From assembly GCF_000340215.1 (NCBI RefSeq), contig NW_006921540.1:1730377-1794376 (forward strand): DNA of 64,000 bases, read 5' to 3'. Position 1 is the first letter of the stretch; each line of letters starts with the position of its first letter. Positions 9,961 to 20,660 of this stretch are shown one piece after another. The notes beneath the pieces are model-generated. The model saw nothing but the letters and a program-made list of their open reading frames with translations. It was not told where the DNA came from and searched no databases. The position numbers were made by a program, and so were the translations under genes. This stretch comes from Pseudocercospora fijiensis CIRAD86 (lineage: Eukaryota; Ascomycota; Dothideomycetes; Mycosphaerellales; Mycosphaerellaceae).

Positions 9961-10000
9961 GCCAGCTCCAGCGCCAGCGCCAGCGCCAGCTCCAGCTCCA
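9961..10000 (+). repeat. CCAGCG/CCAGCT hexanucleotide microsatellite
   Basis: About six tandem CCAGCN units in a GC-rich stretch just before the left end of Harbinger-2. It gives long open frames by chance in several phases, which were not called as genes. Confidence 0.85.
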
Positions 10001-10034
10001 GACGTGGAGTCGCCAGACCCTGCCAGGCCCACTG

Positions 10035-10065
10035 GGGGTCCCGTTCGGTCGTCCTGTTGTCGTGG
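10035..10065 (+). repeat. Harbinger-2 left terminal inverted repeat
   Basis: 31 bp, inverse of 13338-13368 with one mismatch (T against G at base 21). Rich in CpG and not visibly RIPped, unlike the interior. Confidence 0.9.
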
Positions 10066-10249
10066 CTCCACTTTATATAGATATCACTGTATTCTACGAC
10101 ATCGCCGGTTTGTTCGGTTGTCGTCGTTATCGAGCTAGTGTTATCGTGCCTAGATATCGTCTCTTGAACCTAATAAAGTAGATACTTATTAAACCCTCGC
10201 TTCTATACCTAAATATAGTATAGTAGATAAGAATAGGTATTATCTCGCA

Positions 10250-11410
10250 AACTCGATCCTACGCCTTCGTTAGTAATATATCGCCTATTTCTTAGCCCTA
10301 CGAGATACCGCGAGACCGTAATAAGGAAAGGCATAGTATAGACGATAAAAAGATAGGTCTATATCTATAGAAGATAGCTCGAAGGAATACGTTACTAGTA
10401 ATTATTATAGTATCGCTCTTAATCTAGTAGTACGTCGAGTCGATATCGGGCGGCGTACAAACGGTCTATATCGACGAGTTAAAGGGCGAGCGGTTTATAT
10501 ACAAGTTGCTAGATAGCGAAGATTAGCGTATATATCGATACTATCGCTTTACTCTAAGTTAGTTTCTCGAGCTATATAATATAATATTTAAGAATAGCGA
10601 GACGATTAAGCGCCGCGGAAAGGAGGTACCTATATTATCTAATAGTAAGAATATTAGTACCTTTTAGAAGCTTCTAATCTTCCTAAATATCGTAACGAAG
10701 GCGCGTCCGTACTACGATATTACTAAAGACTTCTATTACTTAATATCGACGGTATTAGGGATAGTCTACGAAGTGCTAGAAGCGCTATTACTACTATATA
10801 AGAAGCTCGTAAATCCGGTAAGAAGTAAAGACTCGCTAGTAATAAAGCGACGAGGAGGCAAATATTAGCCGTTCTTTAAGGACTATATCGGAGCGATCGA
10901 TAGTACTAAATTGCCGGCATTTATACGTATCGAAGAATAGTATCGTTTCCGCGATTATAAGGGCTCTATATCGTAGAATATGTTAGCGGCTATTAACTTC
11001 GAGCGTTAGTTTATATTCGTACTACCTAGATAGGAGGGTTTAGCGTACGACGGTACTATATTAAATAATACTATCTCGAGGCACAGATTTAGCGCTCTAG
11101 AAGGAAAATATTATCTCGCTAATACTAGTTATAGCAATACTAATATTACTCTCGTACCTTTCCGGAGCGTAAGATATTATCTAAAGGAGTAGTACGAAGC
11201 CCTTAATAAGCCGTAGAACGAATATAAGCTATTTAACTTACGCTATTCGTCTCTTTGTAATATCGTTAAGCGGACCTTTAGTATCTTTAAACGACGGTTT
11301 AAGATCTTTAAGACAACGCCGGAGTTTAACTATATTATATAAGTTAAGTTAGTATACGTTTATACTGCCCTTTATAACTTCCTAATCGAGAAGGGGAGCT
11401 TATATTAAAA
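10250..11410 (+). pseudogene. PIF/Harbinger DDE_4 transposase, catalytic Glu replaced
   Basis: The plus strand can be read through RIP stops as a DDE_4/Harbinger transposase. The core has YIGAIDSTKLPAF (first Asp, about 10,895), YRFRDYKGSIS, NMLAAINFER, FIFVLPR.EGLAYDGTILNN (second Asp, about 11,050), GKYYLANTSYSNTNITLVPF, YYLKE.YEAL, and LFNLRYSSLCNIVKRTFSIF with KRRFKIF (about 11,230-11,310). The residue aligned with the catalytic Glu of the IERxF motif is Lys (VKRTF). A TpG-to-TpA change turns GAG/GAA into AAG/AAA, so RIP can explain it. The enzyme is thus dead both by stops and by loss of an active-site residue. Confidence 0.75.
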
Positions 11411-11639
11411 GAGATTAGCTCCGTAACGAGACGAGACCTACTACTTCGACGGACGAGGCCTAAGTGTCGATAGAATAGATATTAATCGCGAAAGGAATAA
11501 GATAGAAGCCTTCCGAGACTCGCTAAGCGAAGATATATTCTTAAAATATCGAGGTTATATAATAGTAAATAGTAGCGATAAATACGAGAGTAAGTAGCTA
11601 GGTACGAGGAGGACGAATATACCGTAGCGCCTAGTAAAT

Positions 11640-13000
11640 AGTACTAAAATATAGCTGTTTGTCCTCTAGTTGTCCTATTAATCGCTCCTTATTACTATAC
11701 CGTCGCTTACCTCGAAATGTTATATATCTATACTCGCTTATTTTTCGGCATTCTTAGCATTTTAGTATAGATCTAAAGGAGGACGCGAGAGCTTAGGTAG
11801 AGCGAGAGGCAGCCGAAGTAGAGGATTTAAAGTACGTTTAACTAGAGGTAACCTATAAAATCTCCTCTACTAGACGGTTTAGCTACTCTACCGGAGCTCT
11901 AACGTCCTCTAAGTTATTATTACGACTAAATATCTTCTCGATTATCTCTTTAACCTATTTAACCTGTTTATCTATAGCACTTCTAAGAAATAACGATACT
12001 TCGCCCTTATTAATTAACTTCCTCGCCGCCGCTCTCCGCCGCCGTATCTTAGGCTAGCGCTCTACGAAGGGCTTCGTACGTATTAGATTGCCGAGTCGCT
12101 CTTAAGCGTTAGAGGGTTGTTACGCTAGTATTCTATTGCTTTCCGCGAGTTAACTAGCGATACTATCTATAGACTCGGACATTTGCGATACCGCTATCTT
12201 CTACTTCTTCTTTTTCTCTTACCTAGTATAATTAATAGCGGCGTATTTCCTTAATGCTAGCGCGCGACTTCTATTAGCAACTATACTCGTAATATTACTC
12301 TCCGAGGACTCGCTTTCTATTATCGAAGGCGCCGGCGACGACGAATAGCCTCTTATTAGCGTATCGATACTAAGAGCGTACTTACTATTAGTAGTAGTCT
12401 CCGAGAACAATATCCGTAGAGTCTCTTCGTTCGCTAGAGGTTTATACCTAAATTTGCTATATTTCTTCTAGTTTGCGGGTATAGTAAAGAACTCGTCTAT
12501 TAACGCCTTCTTAGTAGTTAGCAATCTAGTCTCTAGACTCTTGCTTTATCTAGACTTCGTTATAAGCGCTATCTATAGCTTATAATCGTTCTATAGTATA
12601 TACTTCTTGCCTAGCACTTTATCCTTATTTACCTTCGCCCTCCGATCTTCTAGCGCTACCTTAGCGACTTTTATAATAGCACGCTATATAGCGATAGGCT
12701 TAAAGCCGCCCTCGAGGTCCCTCTAACCGTTAGAACTGCTCTAAACTAACGACGATAGTAGCGCCTATAATATACCTTCTATCTAGCTTAGCGACGTGCT
12801 ATCCGCTCGAGGCGTAGCCGATCTACTACTCCTTCGACCGGTAGCATTAAATATAGGCAGATCTAGCGTTTAAGAGCCTAGCGTTATAGAATCGCCTTAA
12901 GGTATACTAAGTCGAGAATTTAGTAAAGAAAGAGCCGGACTAGAAGGCGCAGGTAACGAAGAGAAGGACTCCTTATATACTAGACTCTAGCTCTATTCGG
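11640..13000 (-). pseudogene. Harbinger-2 second protein (RIP-degraded)
   Basis: Minus-strand coding-like frame with stops at likely Gln and Trp codons. Its best piece is 12410-12219, Ser-rich (SSSPAPSIIESESSESN), and further on it has a basic/helical part (about 12,060-11,850: KEIIEKIFSR, LEDVRAPVE). Position and convergent orientation relative to the transposase match the Myb-like second gene of PIF/Harbinger elements, but I cannot see a clear Myb domain. Limits approximate. Confidence 0.45.
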
Positions 13001-13337
13001 AGGCTAGATCGAAGGACGTAGACCGCTAGAACTACGCTAATTACTACTAGAAGAGGGTATTATTAATTAACTCGTTACCTACTATAACCTACTAGCTATC
13101 GGACAAGATATTCGATAGATCTATAGTCTACGAGATAGCAGTATTAGAGCTACTAAACTCGCGAGGTTTAAGTGCCTAGACCGGCTTAGTAATATAATAT
13201 CCTATACTACTATCTACTATACAACAATTAGGCAAGCGAACAGACACCTGTTATCGTAAGATTATAGCGCCAATTTAACACGATATATTGTAGATACAAA
13301 CGACAGTAGCAAGGCGCTATATATGCCGTTATCTATA

Positions 13338-13368
13338 CCACGACAACCGGACGACCGAACGGGACCCC
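13338..13368 (-). repeat. Harbinger-2 right terminal inverted repeat
   Basis: 31 bp, inverse of 10035-10065 with one mismatch. The sequence outside (from 13,369) has normal gene-island composition, so the RIP boundary coincides with the element end. Confidence 0.9.
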
Positions 13369-13824
13369 ATTCAGGTTCGATGCACGACGCACGGGCCAGG
13401 TCTCGAGGTCGACCATCCCTGTTGGCTGCCAGCACTTCGCAATGACTTCGCGATACAACAACGCCGCAAGCATCACGCACGTCTGGAACATCGCGAGCAG
13501 CGGCAGTGACATTCACGCGCGTGCCCAGCTCTCTCGTGAGCCTTCGAAGCAGTGGGCGCCGTACCCGATCGGCACAAGATCGCGTGTCTCAAACCGATCA
13601 ACACGCGTTGCCGAGAAAACAACGCGGTCCATCCCATCCTATGCCATTCCGACCAAGCTCGTGTCACCTGCGCCTCTGCGACAAGGCAACGGACCACCTG
13701 GCGAACTGTTTTGCGGCTACAGCCTGCTCCAGAGACCAGGCTGACGGCCGTCAAAGCATGACTGCACCGCCTGCTCGAGCCAGCTAGGAACCAAAGTGGC
13801 AGGCAGCACCATTTCGGATCCGGC
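13369..13824. other. intergenic region, GCP4 promoter side
   Basis: No gene seen. Several overlapping open frames on both strands have no recognisable protein features and are GC-rich chance frames. It separates Harbinger-2 from the GCP4 gene by about 456 bp and must hold its promoter. Confidence 0.4.
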
Positions 13825-16005
13825 ATGTTGCACGAGATATTGCTGGCCCTTTCAGGCCACCCTTCACCACTCTTCGCAGACAGCGTCTCGCACCATGACG
13901 CCTCTGGCTTGCCCTTACTCTCCCCGTCTGAGAAGGCATTACTGCAATCTATTGGGAGACTTTCAGAACTGCATCGTAGGCTGAAGCGCCATCTCGACAC
14001 CATATCCACAAATCATCCCTCGGTCATCTGCAGGGCCGCCGCTACCTCAGTGCAGCAGACTCATTTGGCTCGCTTCCAGAAGAAGATATTGGAGACTGAG
14101 AGCAAGATTCTGAAGAATGATCCGGGCATCGTGGGAGCCTACGACATCGTCCCTCTCGCTACGCTCGTCGCCGAGTTCGACGAATGGTCACGGCGTATGA
14201 GCTGGTATTGGGACCTTGCAACCTTCATGAGCTCCCCAAAACATGCCTCCGGATCTGGTGTTCCCTGCACTAGTGCCCGTCTGATCGACAAGCTTCGAGC
14301 AGAAACGCAAACCGGCTATCCTGAAATTGAAGACGCTGCGACCGAACTTGCCCAACTGGCAGAGCGTGCGTGGCTACGACAACTGTCCTCCTGGATTGTT
14401 CATGGAAAGCTTCCCACAATTGGGGCCAGGGACTTCTTCATACGTGCTGAAGGCGACGAGGGAAGTCGCTCGTTCGCCAAAAATAAAGAATTGCTGCCAT
14501 CCTTCGTAACACCAAGCCTTGCTGCTTCCCTGCTCTTCATCGGAAAATCAATCCATCAAGTTGAGTACTATCGACGCTCGTCTCATACTCATTCGACCCC
14601 TTCAATACCAGCTGCGAACCAGACTGAGATTGCGTCCGATCATCTCCAGCAACTCTCCTCGCTGTCACTTCCTATCGTTCCTTCTCAGTTCTCGCGCATC
14701 ATCGCACAAATCAGGCTCTCCCTATCTCAAAATGTTTTGCAGCACCTACTTCCTATGAGCGAGACCGTACAAGTCTTGGCGTGCCTGCGACAAATCTTCC
14801 TGCTTGACCGAGGCGAATTCGCGACTGCATTGATCGCTGAAGCAGAAGAGCGAGTGCAGTCTCGTCAACAAAACATGGGCAAGCTGCTTGCTCAGGACCC
14901 AGTCAGGGCATTACAGAGTCTGTCGATGAAAGACACTGAGCTGAATCAAGTTCTTCGTCATGTGTGGAGGTCACTTGCGGTGGCAGATGCACATGGCGAA
15001 GACACGACTCTTGACTATGCTCAATCGCAGATTTCATTAACCAACCCGAAGTACATCAGCTCCCGCCCATCGACTGCCGATAGCTCAAGTGATGGGATGC
15101 CAGAGATCTCATCGATTGCATTCAACAATCTGTTGTTCCCAAACCCTACCGAACTAAGCATGAGTGTGTCGCCACCGCTTGACCTGTTCCTGTCTTCCAG
15201 AGATCTGGAAATCTACACTGCGATAAGCTCGTATCTGCTAGCGATTAGGAGAGGCCACCAGAGGCTGAACAATTTATGGAAACGGACACCTGCTCGAAGA
15301 GCTTATCCTGTGTCAACAGCAAATCAGAGTGGATTGAGGCCGCGCCACAATGCGCGTAACGTCGCCATGAGACGCGTGTGGGCGACCTGCAGTGCTGCTA
15401 CGTTCATGCTCTCTGAGACTGCGGCTTTCTTCGAGGGTGAGATAGTACGGCAGTCTTGCGAGCATTTCCAAGCCTGGATCGAAGAGCCCTTAAGGCAGTC
15501 CGTGAGAAGCACATCGTCCACCGCCTCCGAGAAGCCAATCCAGCGCGACCCGGAAACACTCGCAGCAGGTCATCGCACCTTTCTGTCGTCGCTCACTTAC
15601 GCGCTTTTACTGACTGACATGCAATTCACCCGAGAGCTGCGGTCGCTGCTCGGCAACGTCGACAATCTGATTGCTTACTTCCAGCGACTCCTTGATATGC
15701 AGCAGAAGTTGGATTTCGAGCAACAATCCGGCAGTGAATCCGCTCATACTGTACAAGAAGAGCAACGCATGTCTCTGGAACTTGATCGAGCACGGAAGAA
15801 GGTCGACAGCGATCTCAAGTCTGTCATTCGCCGACTTCGGCAACTTGATGGAGACCGTGTAGGATCTCTTCGGCATCTAGAGCAGAAGCGTCCAGATCAA
15901 GGTGAGTTCGACGCATGGAAGGATGGCGGCAGCATTGACCGTCTGCTCATGAAGCTCGAGTTCGGACGCATGGTTGTTGATGGCTACGAGGTCTTTCGGA
16001 CATGA
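13825..16005 (+). CDS. gamma-tubulin complex component 4 (GCP4)
   Basis: A 726-residue single-exon protein. The start MLHEILLALSGHPSPLF matches the conserved N-terminus of GCP4 (MxHExLLALSGxPGxxF in animals and plants), so the ATG at 13825 is well supported. Residues about 1-330 form the GCP N-terminal (GRIP1) region, including LAQLAERAWLRQLSSWIVHG and the DFFIR segment that follows it. Residues about 360-715 form the C-terminal gamma-tubulin-binding (GRIP2) region, with VLACLRQIFLLDRGEFATAL and a late FTRELRSLLGNVDNLIAYFQ helix. GCP4 joins GCP2, 3, 5 and 6 in the gamma-tubulin ring complex that nucleates microtubules at spindle pole bodies; it is dispensable in several fungi. No RIP stops, though it lies 456 bp from a transposon. 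Confidence 0.9.
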   Translation: MLHEILLALSGHPSPLFADSVSHHDASGLPLLSPSEKALLQSIGRLSELHRRLKRHLDTISTNHPSVICRAAATSVQQTHLARFQKKILETESKILKNDPGIVGAYDIVPLATLVAEFDEWSRRMSWYWDLATFMSSPKHASGSGVPCTSARLIDKLRAETQTGYPEIEDAATELAQLAERAWLRQLSSWIVHGKLPTIGARDFFIRAEGDEGSRSFAKNKELLPSFVTPSLAASLLFIGKSIHQVEYYRRSSHTHSTPSIPAANQTEIASDHLQQLSSLSLPIVPSQFSRIIAQIRLSLSQNVLQHLLPMSETVQVLACLRQIFLLDRGEFATALIAEAEERVQSRQQNMGKLLAQDPVRALQSLSMKDTELNQVLRHVWRSLAVADAHGEDTTLDYAQSQISLTNPKYISSRPSTADSSSDGMPEISSIAFNNLLFPNPTELSMSVSPPLDLFLSSRDLEIYTAISSYLLAIRRGHQRLNNLWKRTPARRAYPVSTANQSGLRPRHNARNVAMRRVWATCSAATFMLSETAAFFEGEIVRQSCEHFQAWIEEPLRQSVRSTSSTASEKPIQRDPETLAAGHRTFLSSLTYALLLTDMQFTRELRSLLGNVDNLIAYFQRLLDMQQKLDFEQQSGSESAHTVQEEQRMSLELDRARKKVDSDLKSVIRRLRQLDGDRVGSLRHLEQKRPDQGEFDAWKDGGSIDRLLMKLEFGRMVVDGYEVFRT

Positions 16006-16267
16006 TTCAGGCATGCTTGATGAAGGCCATTGAGCTGGATTCGTGCCCGTATGTCTTTGGAACGAGCAATCCGTGGAGCCTTTTCGCGGGGCGGGCATGT
16101 AGGTGAACGTTCGAGAAGCGCTTATTCAAGCTGCCTGCTAGCGGCGGGTAATCGCGAGCCAATCATAACGTGTCTTGTCATCCCTCCTCGATTGCATAAG
16201 GACTTGCGTCACAAATCCAAAACTTTTTAAGTTCGCGACTCACCAATTCACATTCACAGAACACACA
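16006..16267. other. short intergenic region between GCP4 and ZPR1
   Basis: About 260 bp, same-strand neighbours. It holds the 3' end of GCP4 and the promoter and leader of ZPR1. The frame of ZPR1 is open upstream to 16175 but without an ATG. Confidence 0.5.
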
Positions 16268-17773
16268 ATGGGACTACCGCAGGATATGGCACAGCAAGCA
16301 AGCAGCAGCCAGCAGAATTGCACCAAGTCTCTGGCACATGATCTCTTCGAAGACATGGGCCGACAGGTCAACAACATGTCTGGAGCGGACGACCAGAAAG
16401 TTGTTGAAGAGATCGAGAGTTTGTGCATGAACTGTCACGCAGACGGCACGACCAGAATGCTACTCACAAAGATCCCCTTCTTCCGAGAGATTGTGATCAT
16501 GTCCTTCTCCTGCGACGAATGCGGCTTCCAGAACAACGAGATTCAATCTGCCGGCCAGATCCAACCGAAAGGCGCCAAGTATGCGCTACGAGTAGAGAGC
16601 AACGACGATTTGCAGCGGAACGTAGTCAAGAGCGATGTCTGTGCGTTCCGAATAGAAGATGTGGACTTGGAAATACCACCAGGCAAGGGACAATACTCGA
16701 ATGTGGAGGGCATCGTTGGCGCAGTGAAAGCCGACTTGGAACAGCACCAGGATGAGCGTATGAGGCAAATGCCCGAAGTTGGCGCAAAGGTGGCAGGAAT
16801 CATAAGAACACTGGAGGATATGCTCAATGGACAACGATATCCTTTCATGGTATCCGTGGACGACCCTAGTGGGAACAGCATGATTGAGCCGAAGCCAGGA
16901 GACTCTGCAGGCAAATGGGCAAAGAGCGAGTACATCAGGACGGGAGCACAGAATGCACAGCTCGGACTTGGCGACGATGTTCCTGCACCTATCTCGCAAG
17001 CACCCGAGACAAATATCAGGCCAGAATACCACGCTGAAGGACTCGTTGGTCGCGAGAGCGCACCGACTGTGCAAGGCAACAATGTTGATCAGGAAGAGGA
17101 CATTGTTGAGAACCAGGTCTACAGCTTCCCAGCATCATGTCCAGGCTGCACAAGACCTTGTGCGACGAACATGAAAATGGTCAATATTCCATACTTCAAG
17201 CAAGTCGTGCTCATGTCAACAGTGTGCGAAGATTGCGGCTACAGGAGCAACGAGGTCAAGACTGGCGGCGAAGTGCCGGAGAAAGGCCGCAAGATCACAC
17301 TGAAGGTCAGCACACCAGAAGACTTGGCGCGAGATATCCTTAAGAGCGAAAGTGCGTCTCTGCATTGCCCCGAACTTAGATTAGAGGTGCAGCCTGGAAC
17401 CATGGGTGGACGTTTCACCACAGTGGAGGGCATCATGTCGCAAATACGGAAAGATCTCCGAGCGCAGGCGTTCGGTCTCGAAGATGGCGATGCTGAGCTT
17501 CCGGAAGGCGCCGGTGATTCCATGACCGCGGATAGCAAGAAGCAGTGGGACGACTTTTTCGAACTGCTGACCGATGCGATTGAGGGTCGGAAGGAGTTCA
17601 CTTTGACCTTGCAGGATCCTCTGGCCGGATCATACGTGCAGAGTCTGACGGCACCTGAGCCAGACCCGAAGATAGCGCTAGAAGATTATGAGAGAACGAA
17701 AGAGGAAGAGGATGATCTGGGACTGAGCGATATCAAAACGGAGGGATATGAGCAGACTGAAACGACTTCATGA
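16268..17773 (+). CDS. zpr1: zinc-finger protein ZPR1
   Basis: A 501-residue protein starting at the ATG at 16268, the first in frame. It has the diagnostic duplicated architecture: zinc finger 1 with C53-x2-C56 and C82-x2-C85 (SLCMNCHADGTTRML ... SFSCDECGFQNNEI), the alpha/beta module to about residue 230, then zinc finger 2 with C291-x2-C294 and C320-x2-C323 (SCPGCTRPCATNMKM ... STVCEDCGYRSNEV) and its module (GGEVPEKGRKITLKV). ZPR1 is an essential eukaryotic protein that binds translation elongation factor eEF1A and acts as a dedicated chaperone for its folding; in animals it also binds SMN and receptor tyrosine kinases. All eight zinc ligands are present. The C-terminus is acidic. Housekeeping gene without signs of RIP. 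Confidence 0.95.
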   Translation: MGLPQDMAQQASSSQQNCTKSLAHDLFEDMGRQVNNMSGADDQKVVEEIESLCMNCHADGTTRMLLTKIPFFREIVIMSFSCDECGFQNNEIQSAGQIQPKGAKYALRVESNDDLQRNVVKSDVCAFRIEDVDLEIPPGKGQYSNVEGIVGAVKADLEQHQDERMRQMPEVGAKVAGIIRTLEDMLNGQRYPFMVSVDDPSGNSMIEPKPGDSAGKWAKSEYIRTGAQNAQLGLGDDVPAPISQAPETNIRPEYHAEGLVGRESAPTVQGNNVDQEEDIVENQVYSFPASCPGCTRPCATNMKMVNIPYFKQVVLMSTVCEDCGYRSNEVKTGGEVPEKGRKITLKVSTPEDLARDILKSESASLHCPELRLEVQPGTMGGRFTTVEGIMSQIRKDLRAQAFGLEDGDAELPEGAGDSMTADSKKQWDDFFELLTDAIEGRKEFTLTLQDPLAGSYVQSLTAPEPDPKIALEDYERTKEEEDDLGLSDIKTEGYEQTETTS

Positions 17774-18180
17774 GCACAAAAAGCTTAAGACGGCATAGAT
17801 GATAGATGAGATATGTGGCTGGTATCGCCTGCATCGTGCGTTTGGAGGCGGCGGAAGCAATGAGTTCCGATGGTGCCTCTTCAGTCCTGTCAAGGTCGGC
17901 CTCGTCAAAAGACGATCCAGAGACTGATCGAGCTGCAAGCTCCTCGGCAAACGCAGCTCCGTGCCGTCACTTGGAAATGATGACCTCTGCGCTCATACAT
18001 CCAGTTGGCGGTGCCGCCGCCAGTACCAACAGGCAGCCAAATAGAACTGCCACCAGCCTCTCCAACCTCACTCTCGCTATTCTTACTTTCCAAACGTGCT
18101 TATCTTCTCACAGTGGCACGTCTTTCGGCCAAGACTTCCACTCTGCATCGCGCGACGTTCAGTCGCTTCCAGCCTACACA

Positions 18181-18906
18181 ATGCCAACTGGGCCTCTCGA
18201 CTATCTCGAGCATGGCTTCGCATTTAACAGCATCGAAGAAGCGCGCAACGACGTCAACTCATCTTACAACCTTTCTCCACCTGACGATGACTACCTCGAG
18301 ATCTGTGGAGAAGAAAACCATAAAGCTCTCGTTTACGATCTTTGGCATGCGATCATGAGGCATGCGAAGCGCGATGTGAAGGAGGAATCGCGAAGTCCTG
18401 CTCCCGTCAATATTGATCCTGCGGCTTGGAGAGCGTTTCAAACCGATCAGGATCAGAATTTGGGAAAGATAGTGGGGAAAGATGAGAATGGGGAGGTTGA
18501 GGCGGAGAGGAGATGTTGGGTTATGCTTGTCAGTCAAGATCTTACGCGAGCTGCAGAGCGTGGTGCTGAATGATTGAAATCTAGGACCAGATTCTTGAAG
18601 TTCATCGGACCGGAGCCAGGAAATCCAATTTCTTCGGTCCTGCTGAGAAATGGGTGCTGAAGTTTTCGGAGAGGTTGGAGAGGGTTGTTAAGGCTATTGA
18701 GGTTAGTCTGCAGATGACTGAGGCGAGGAACAACGGCAAGCTGATGCTGACTTGTCCCACAGAACCATTCGATCATTGCTATTGATGTGCTGAGAGGGCA
18801 CAATCTACCTGAGATTGCAATTATGACTGATGCGTTCGTGGAAAAGAGGGTCGGGTTGCAGCTTGGGATTTTCATGGGGGAAAGGGAAAATGGGAACGGA
18901 GGATGA
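18181..18906 (+). CDS. unrecognised three-exon protein
   Basis: Model: exons 18181-18528, 18585-18701 and 18763-18906, 202 residues. The ATG at 18181 (context CACAATGCC) starts MPTGPLDYLEHGFAFNSIEE; the frame is open upstream with other ATGs at 17806 and 17860, so a longer N-terminus is possible. Intron 1 (56 bp) has a GTCAGT donor and CTAG acceptor; intron 2 (61 bp) has a GTTAGT donor, CTGAC branch site and CACAG acceptor. Both are phase 0, and splicing removes in-frame stops. The protein is helical and charged: HKALVYDLWHAIMRHAKRD, ERRCWVMLDQILEVHRTGAR across exon 1-2, EKWVLKFSERLERVVKAIE, then NHSIIAIDVLRGHNLPEIAI. I do not recognise the family; the coherent frame over two introns is the evidence that it is real. 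Confidence 0.6.
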
Positions 18907-19532
18907 GGTACGTTGAAATTCTTTGCGAATGCGCGTAACGAATAAACTGGCCAACGAAGCTCTGGTCAAGGCACATTACGCATCCAGTCTCATCAAACAT
19001 GAGGTCATTGGTGTAGTGGATGCGGTTGTTGAGCGGTCACTGATCGGTTGCCATTTGGGATTGAGGTAGAATGACTGGCTCTTGATACGATTGGTATGAT
19101 ACAGCCCCAACGTTACCGGTAGTCAGATGCTGATCTTCTTGCGCTCCGGTAGTGATGGCACCGTACGATCATCTTGCCAGTGATGTAGATTCAAGATTCG
19201 ACGAATTAACATGTGCGACAAAGGCTAGGCGGAGCTTGTGAAAGGTGCATATGCGTATAATGAAGCACGCTACTGTGCTTTGCCGGAAGGTTGAGACTGC
19301 TAAGAACTGGAGGAGCCCTACTAACTTTTTACTAGTAAATCGTGCATTTCGTCCTCTAGTCGGCCTATTGCAATACTACGCGCGAAAATAGTATTTATAT
19401 TAATAGTATAGCCGTTAAATATATAGTCCGAGGTATTATTATTAGTATTCTAGCTATTCTAGCTCTTCTACGCCGTACGAGCCCTTCCTACGCCCTTACC
19501 TACCGAAATAGCGCGACTCGCTAAGCATTATT
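18907..19532. other. intergenic sequence passing into RIPped DNA
   Basis: 18,907-19,320 has gene-island composition and no gene that I can support. From about 19,325 the composition changes sharply to the RIP pattern. 19,330-19,532 is a relic of an older element into which Gypsy A inserted; a short stretch (TCGTCCTCTAGTCGGCCTAT at about 19,349) resembles one inside Harbinger-2 (about 11,648-11,672), but the match is too short to name it. Confidence 0.4.
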
Positions 19533-19729
19533 TGTGAGAAGGGTTATATTAGTAGGTAGATATAGTAGTAGTAGGTAAGAGTAGTATTCGATAGAGATCT
19601 AAGAGAAAAGGGAGGAAGGTAGGCAAGTTAGCCTATTACTAAGCGCTAAGCCCTGCCTAAGGCACTGAGACCCTAGCTTTACTTAGCCTAGTTATATGCT
19701 AATTACGTATAGCCTCTTTAGCCCTAATA
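19533..19729 (-). repeat. Gypsy A 3' LTR
   Basis: 197 bp, TG at its left edge on the plus strand, homologous to 26416-26614 with RIP-type and small indel differences. A purine-rich tract on the minus strand (about 19,733-19,745) precedes it, as expected for a polypurine tract. Confidence 0.9.
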
Positions 19730-20097
19730 TACGCTTCCCTTCTAAAGGCCGCGCCCTCGTAGCCTGTCTATATTCTACGACCTCTATTGCCGCTAACTTA
19801 GCAAGTCTAATAAGCTGCTTAGCCCGCGCTAAATTGAACACTCAACTACCTAATTATATAACTATGTTAAACCTTACCTCTAAACAATACAATATACAAC
19901 TCTAACTGCGCTATCTCTATATATAATAAACTATAAAGTAATATATATCTACAAGAATTAAAGGCCTTCGACTAATTACAATACGAGCGCGTCTTCCCTA
20001 CTATAATAGGTAGACGTACGAGGTATTACAGTACTGCCTCTGTTCTAAGTGATATCGTATCGAGTTCTTTGCGTCTACTCTTAAAAGACCTAGCTAT

Positions 20098-20660
20098 GTC
20101 CGCTTCCGAGGGTTGTTCTTGTTGTTACGAGGGATTGTTCTTGTTGTTACGAGGGCTATTGTTTACTATCGTAGTTTTACTAGCCCTAATTAGTTAGGTT
20201 TAGCAGCCTTTAAGTATTAACTAATTATATCTTTTTAAAAAACTTAGTTCTTCTAGTTTCTATAGGTAAAGGCTATTATAAGTATAGTAGTAGAGGTTCG
20301 CCTCGCTTAAAGGGTCGGAAAGATCGAGGAGTAACCTATTGTCCGCAAGATCGACCCCGGCTAGCTTAGCTCTATAGTTTTGCCCTTAGTTAGTCTATTA
20401 GTTGCTTAATCTTTTAGGCGGCTCAAAGTTTTGACTTGGCCTTAAAGTTTTGATCGAACCTTTAATAGGCTCAAAGCTTTTAATCAAAGTTTTAATTAAA
20501 GGTGCCTTAGGCTCGTAGTGCAGGTAAGGTTGTGTCTTCTTCTAATTTCCTTCTTTAACTAATAATAACTCGGCAACACCGTTACTAATATAGCTTCCTT
20601 TCTTAAACAGTAATACACTCCGCAACACCGTTACTAATATAGCCGCGCCGGCCGCGCCGT
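20098..20660 (-). repeat. short direct repeats in the Gypsy A 3' region
   Basis: The 1.2 kb between the chromodomain and the 3' LTR holds no gene that I can see but several short repeats: a 22-bp tandem pair with TTGTTCTTGTTGTTACGAGG at about 20,111-20,155, several AAAGTTTTGA-like units at 20,425-20,505, and ACACCGTTACTAATATAGC at about 20,575 and 20,622. Confidence 0.6.

Larger units (their letters stand above)
10035..13368 (+). mobile_element. PIF/Harbinger DNA transposon (Harbinger-2), RIP-degraded
   Basis: About 3,334 bp bounded by 31-bp inverted repeats with one mismatch (10035-10065 and 13338-13368, starting GGGGTCCCGTTCGGTCGTCC). No perfect target duplication is visible: the flanking triplets are ACT or CTG on the left and ATT on the right. 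Inside, a DDE_4 transposase runs on the plus strand and a second protein on the minus strand, convergent as in Harbinger-1. The whole interior is RIPped. The ends differ from those of Harbinger-1, and the transposases are clearly different, so this is a separate family. Confidence 0.85.

Noticed and set aside
9428..10181. several long overlapping frames on both strands
   Set aside because: They come from a GC-rich, CCAGCN-repeat stretch and from the leader of the small minus-strand gene; only the three-exon model has splice and frame support.
13442..14009. overlapping frames of 60-178 codons on both strands before GCP4
   Set aside because: GC-rich chance frames. The minus-strand 178-codon frame overlaps the GCP4 start, which is well conserved.
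16543..17082. 179- and 162-codon minus-strand frames inside ZPR1
   Set aside because: Shadow frames of the conserved ZPR1 gene without own features.
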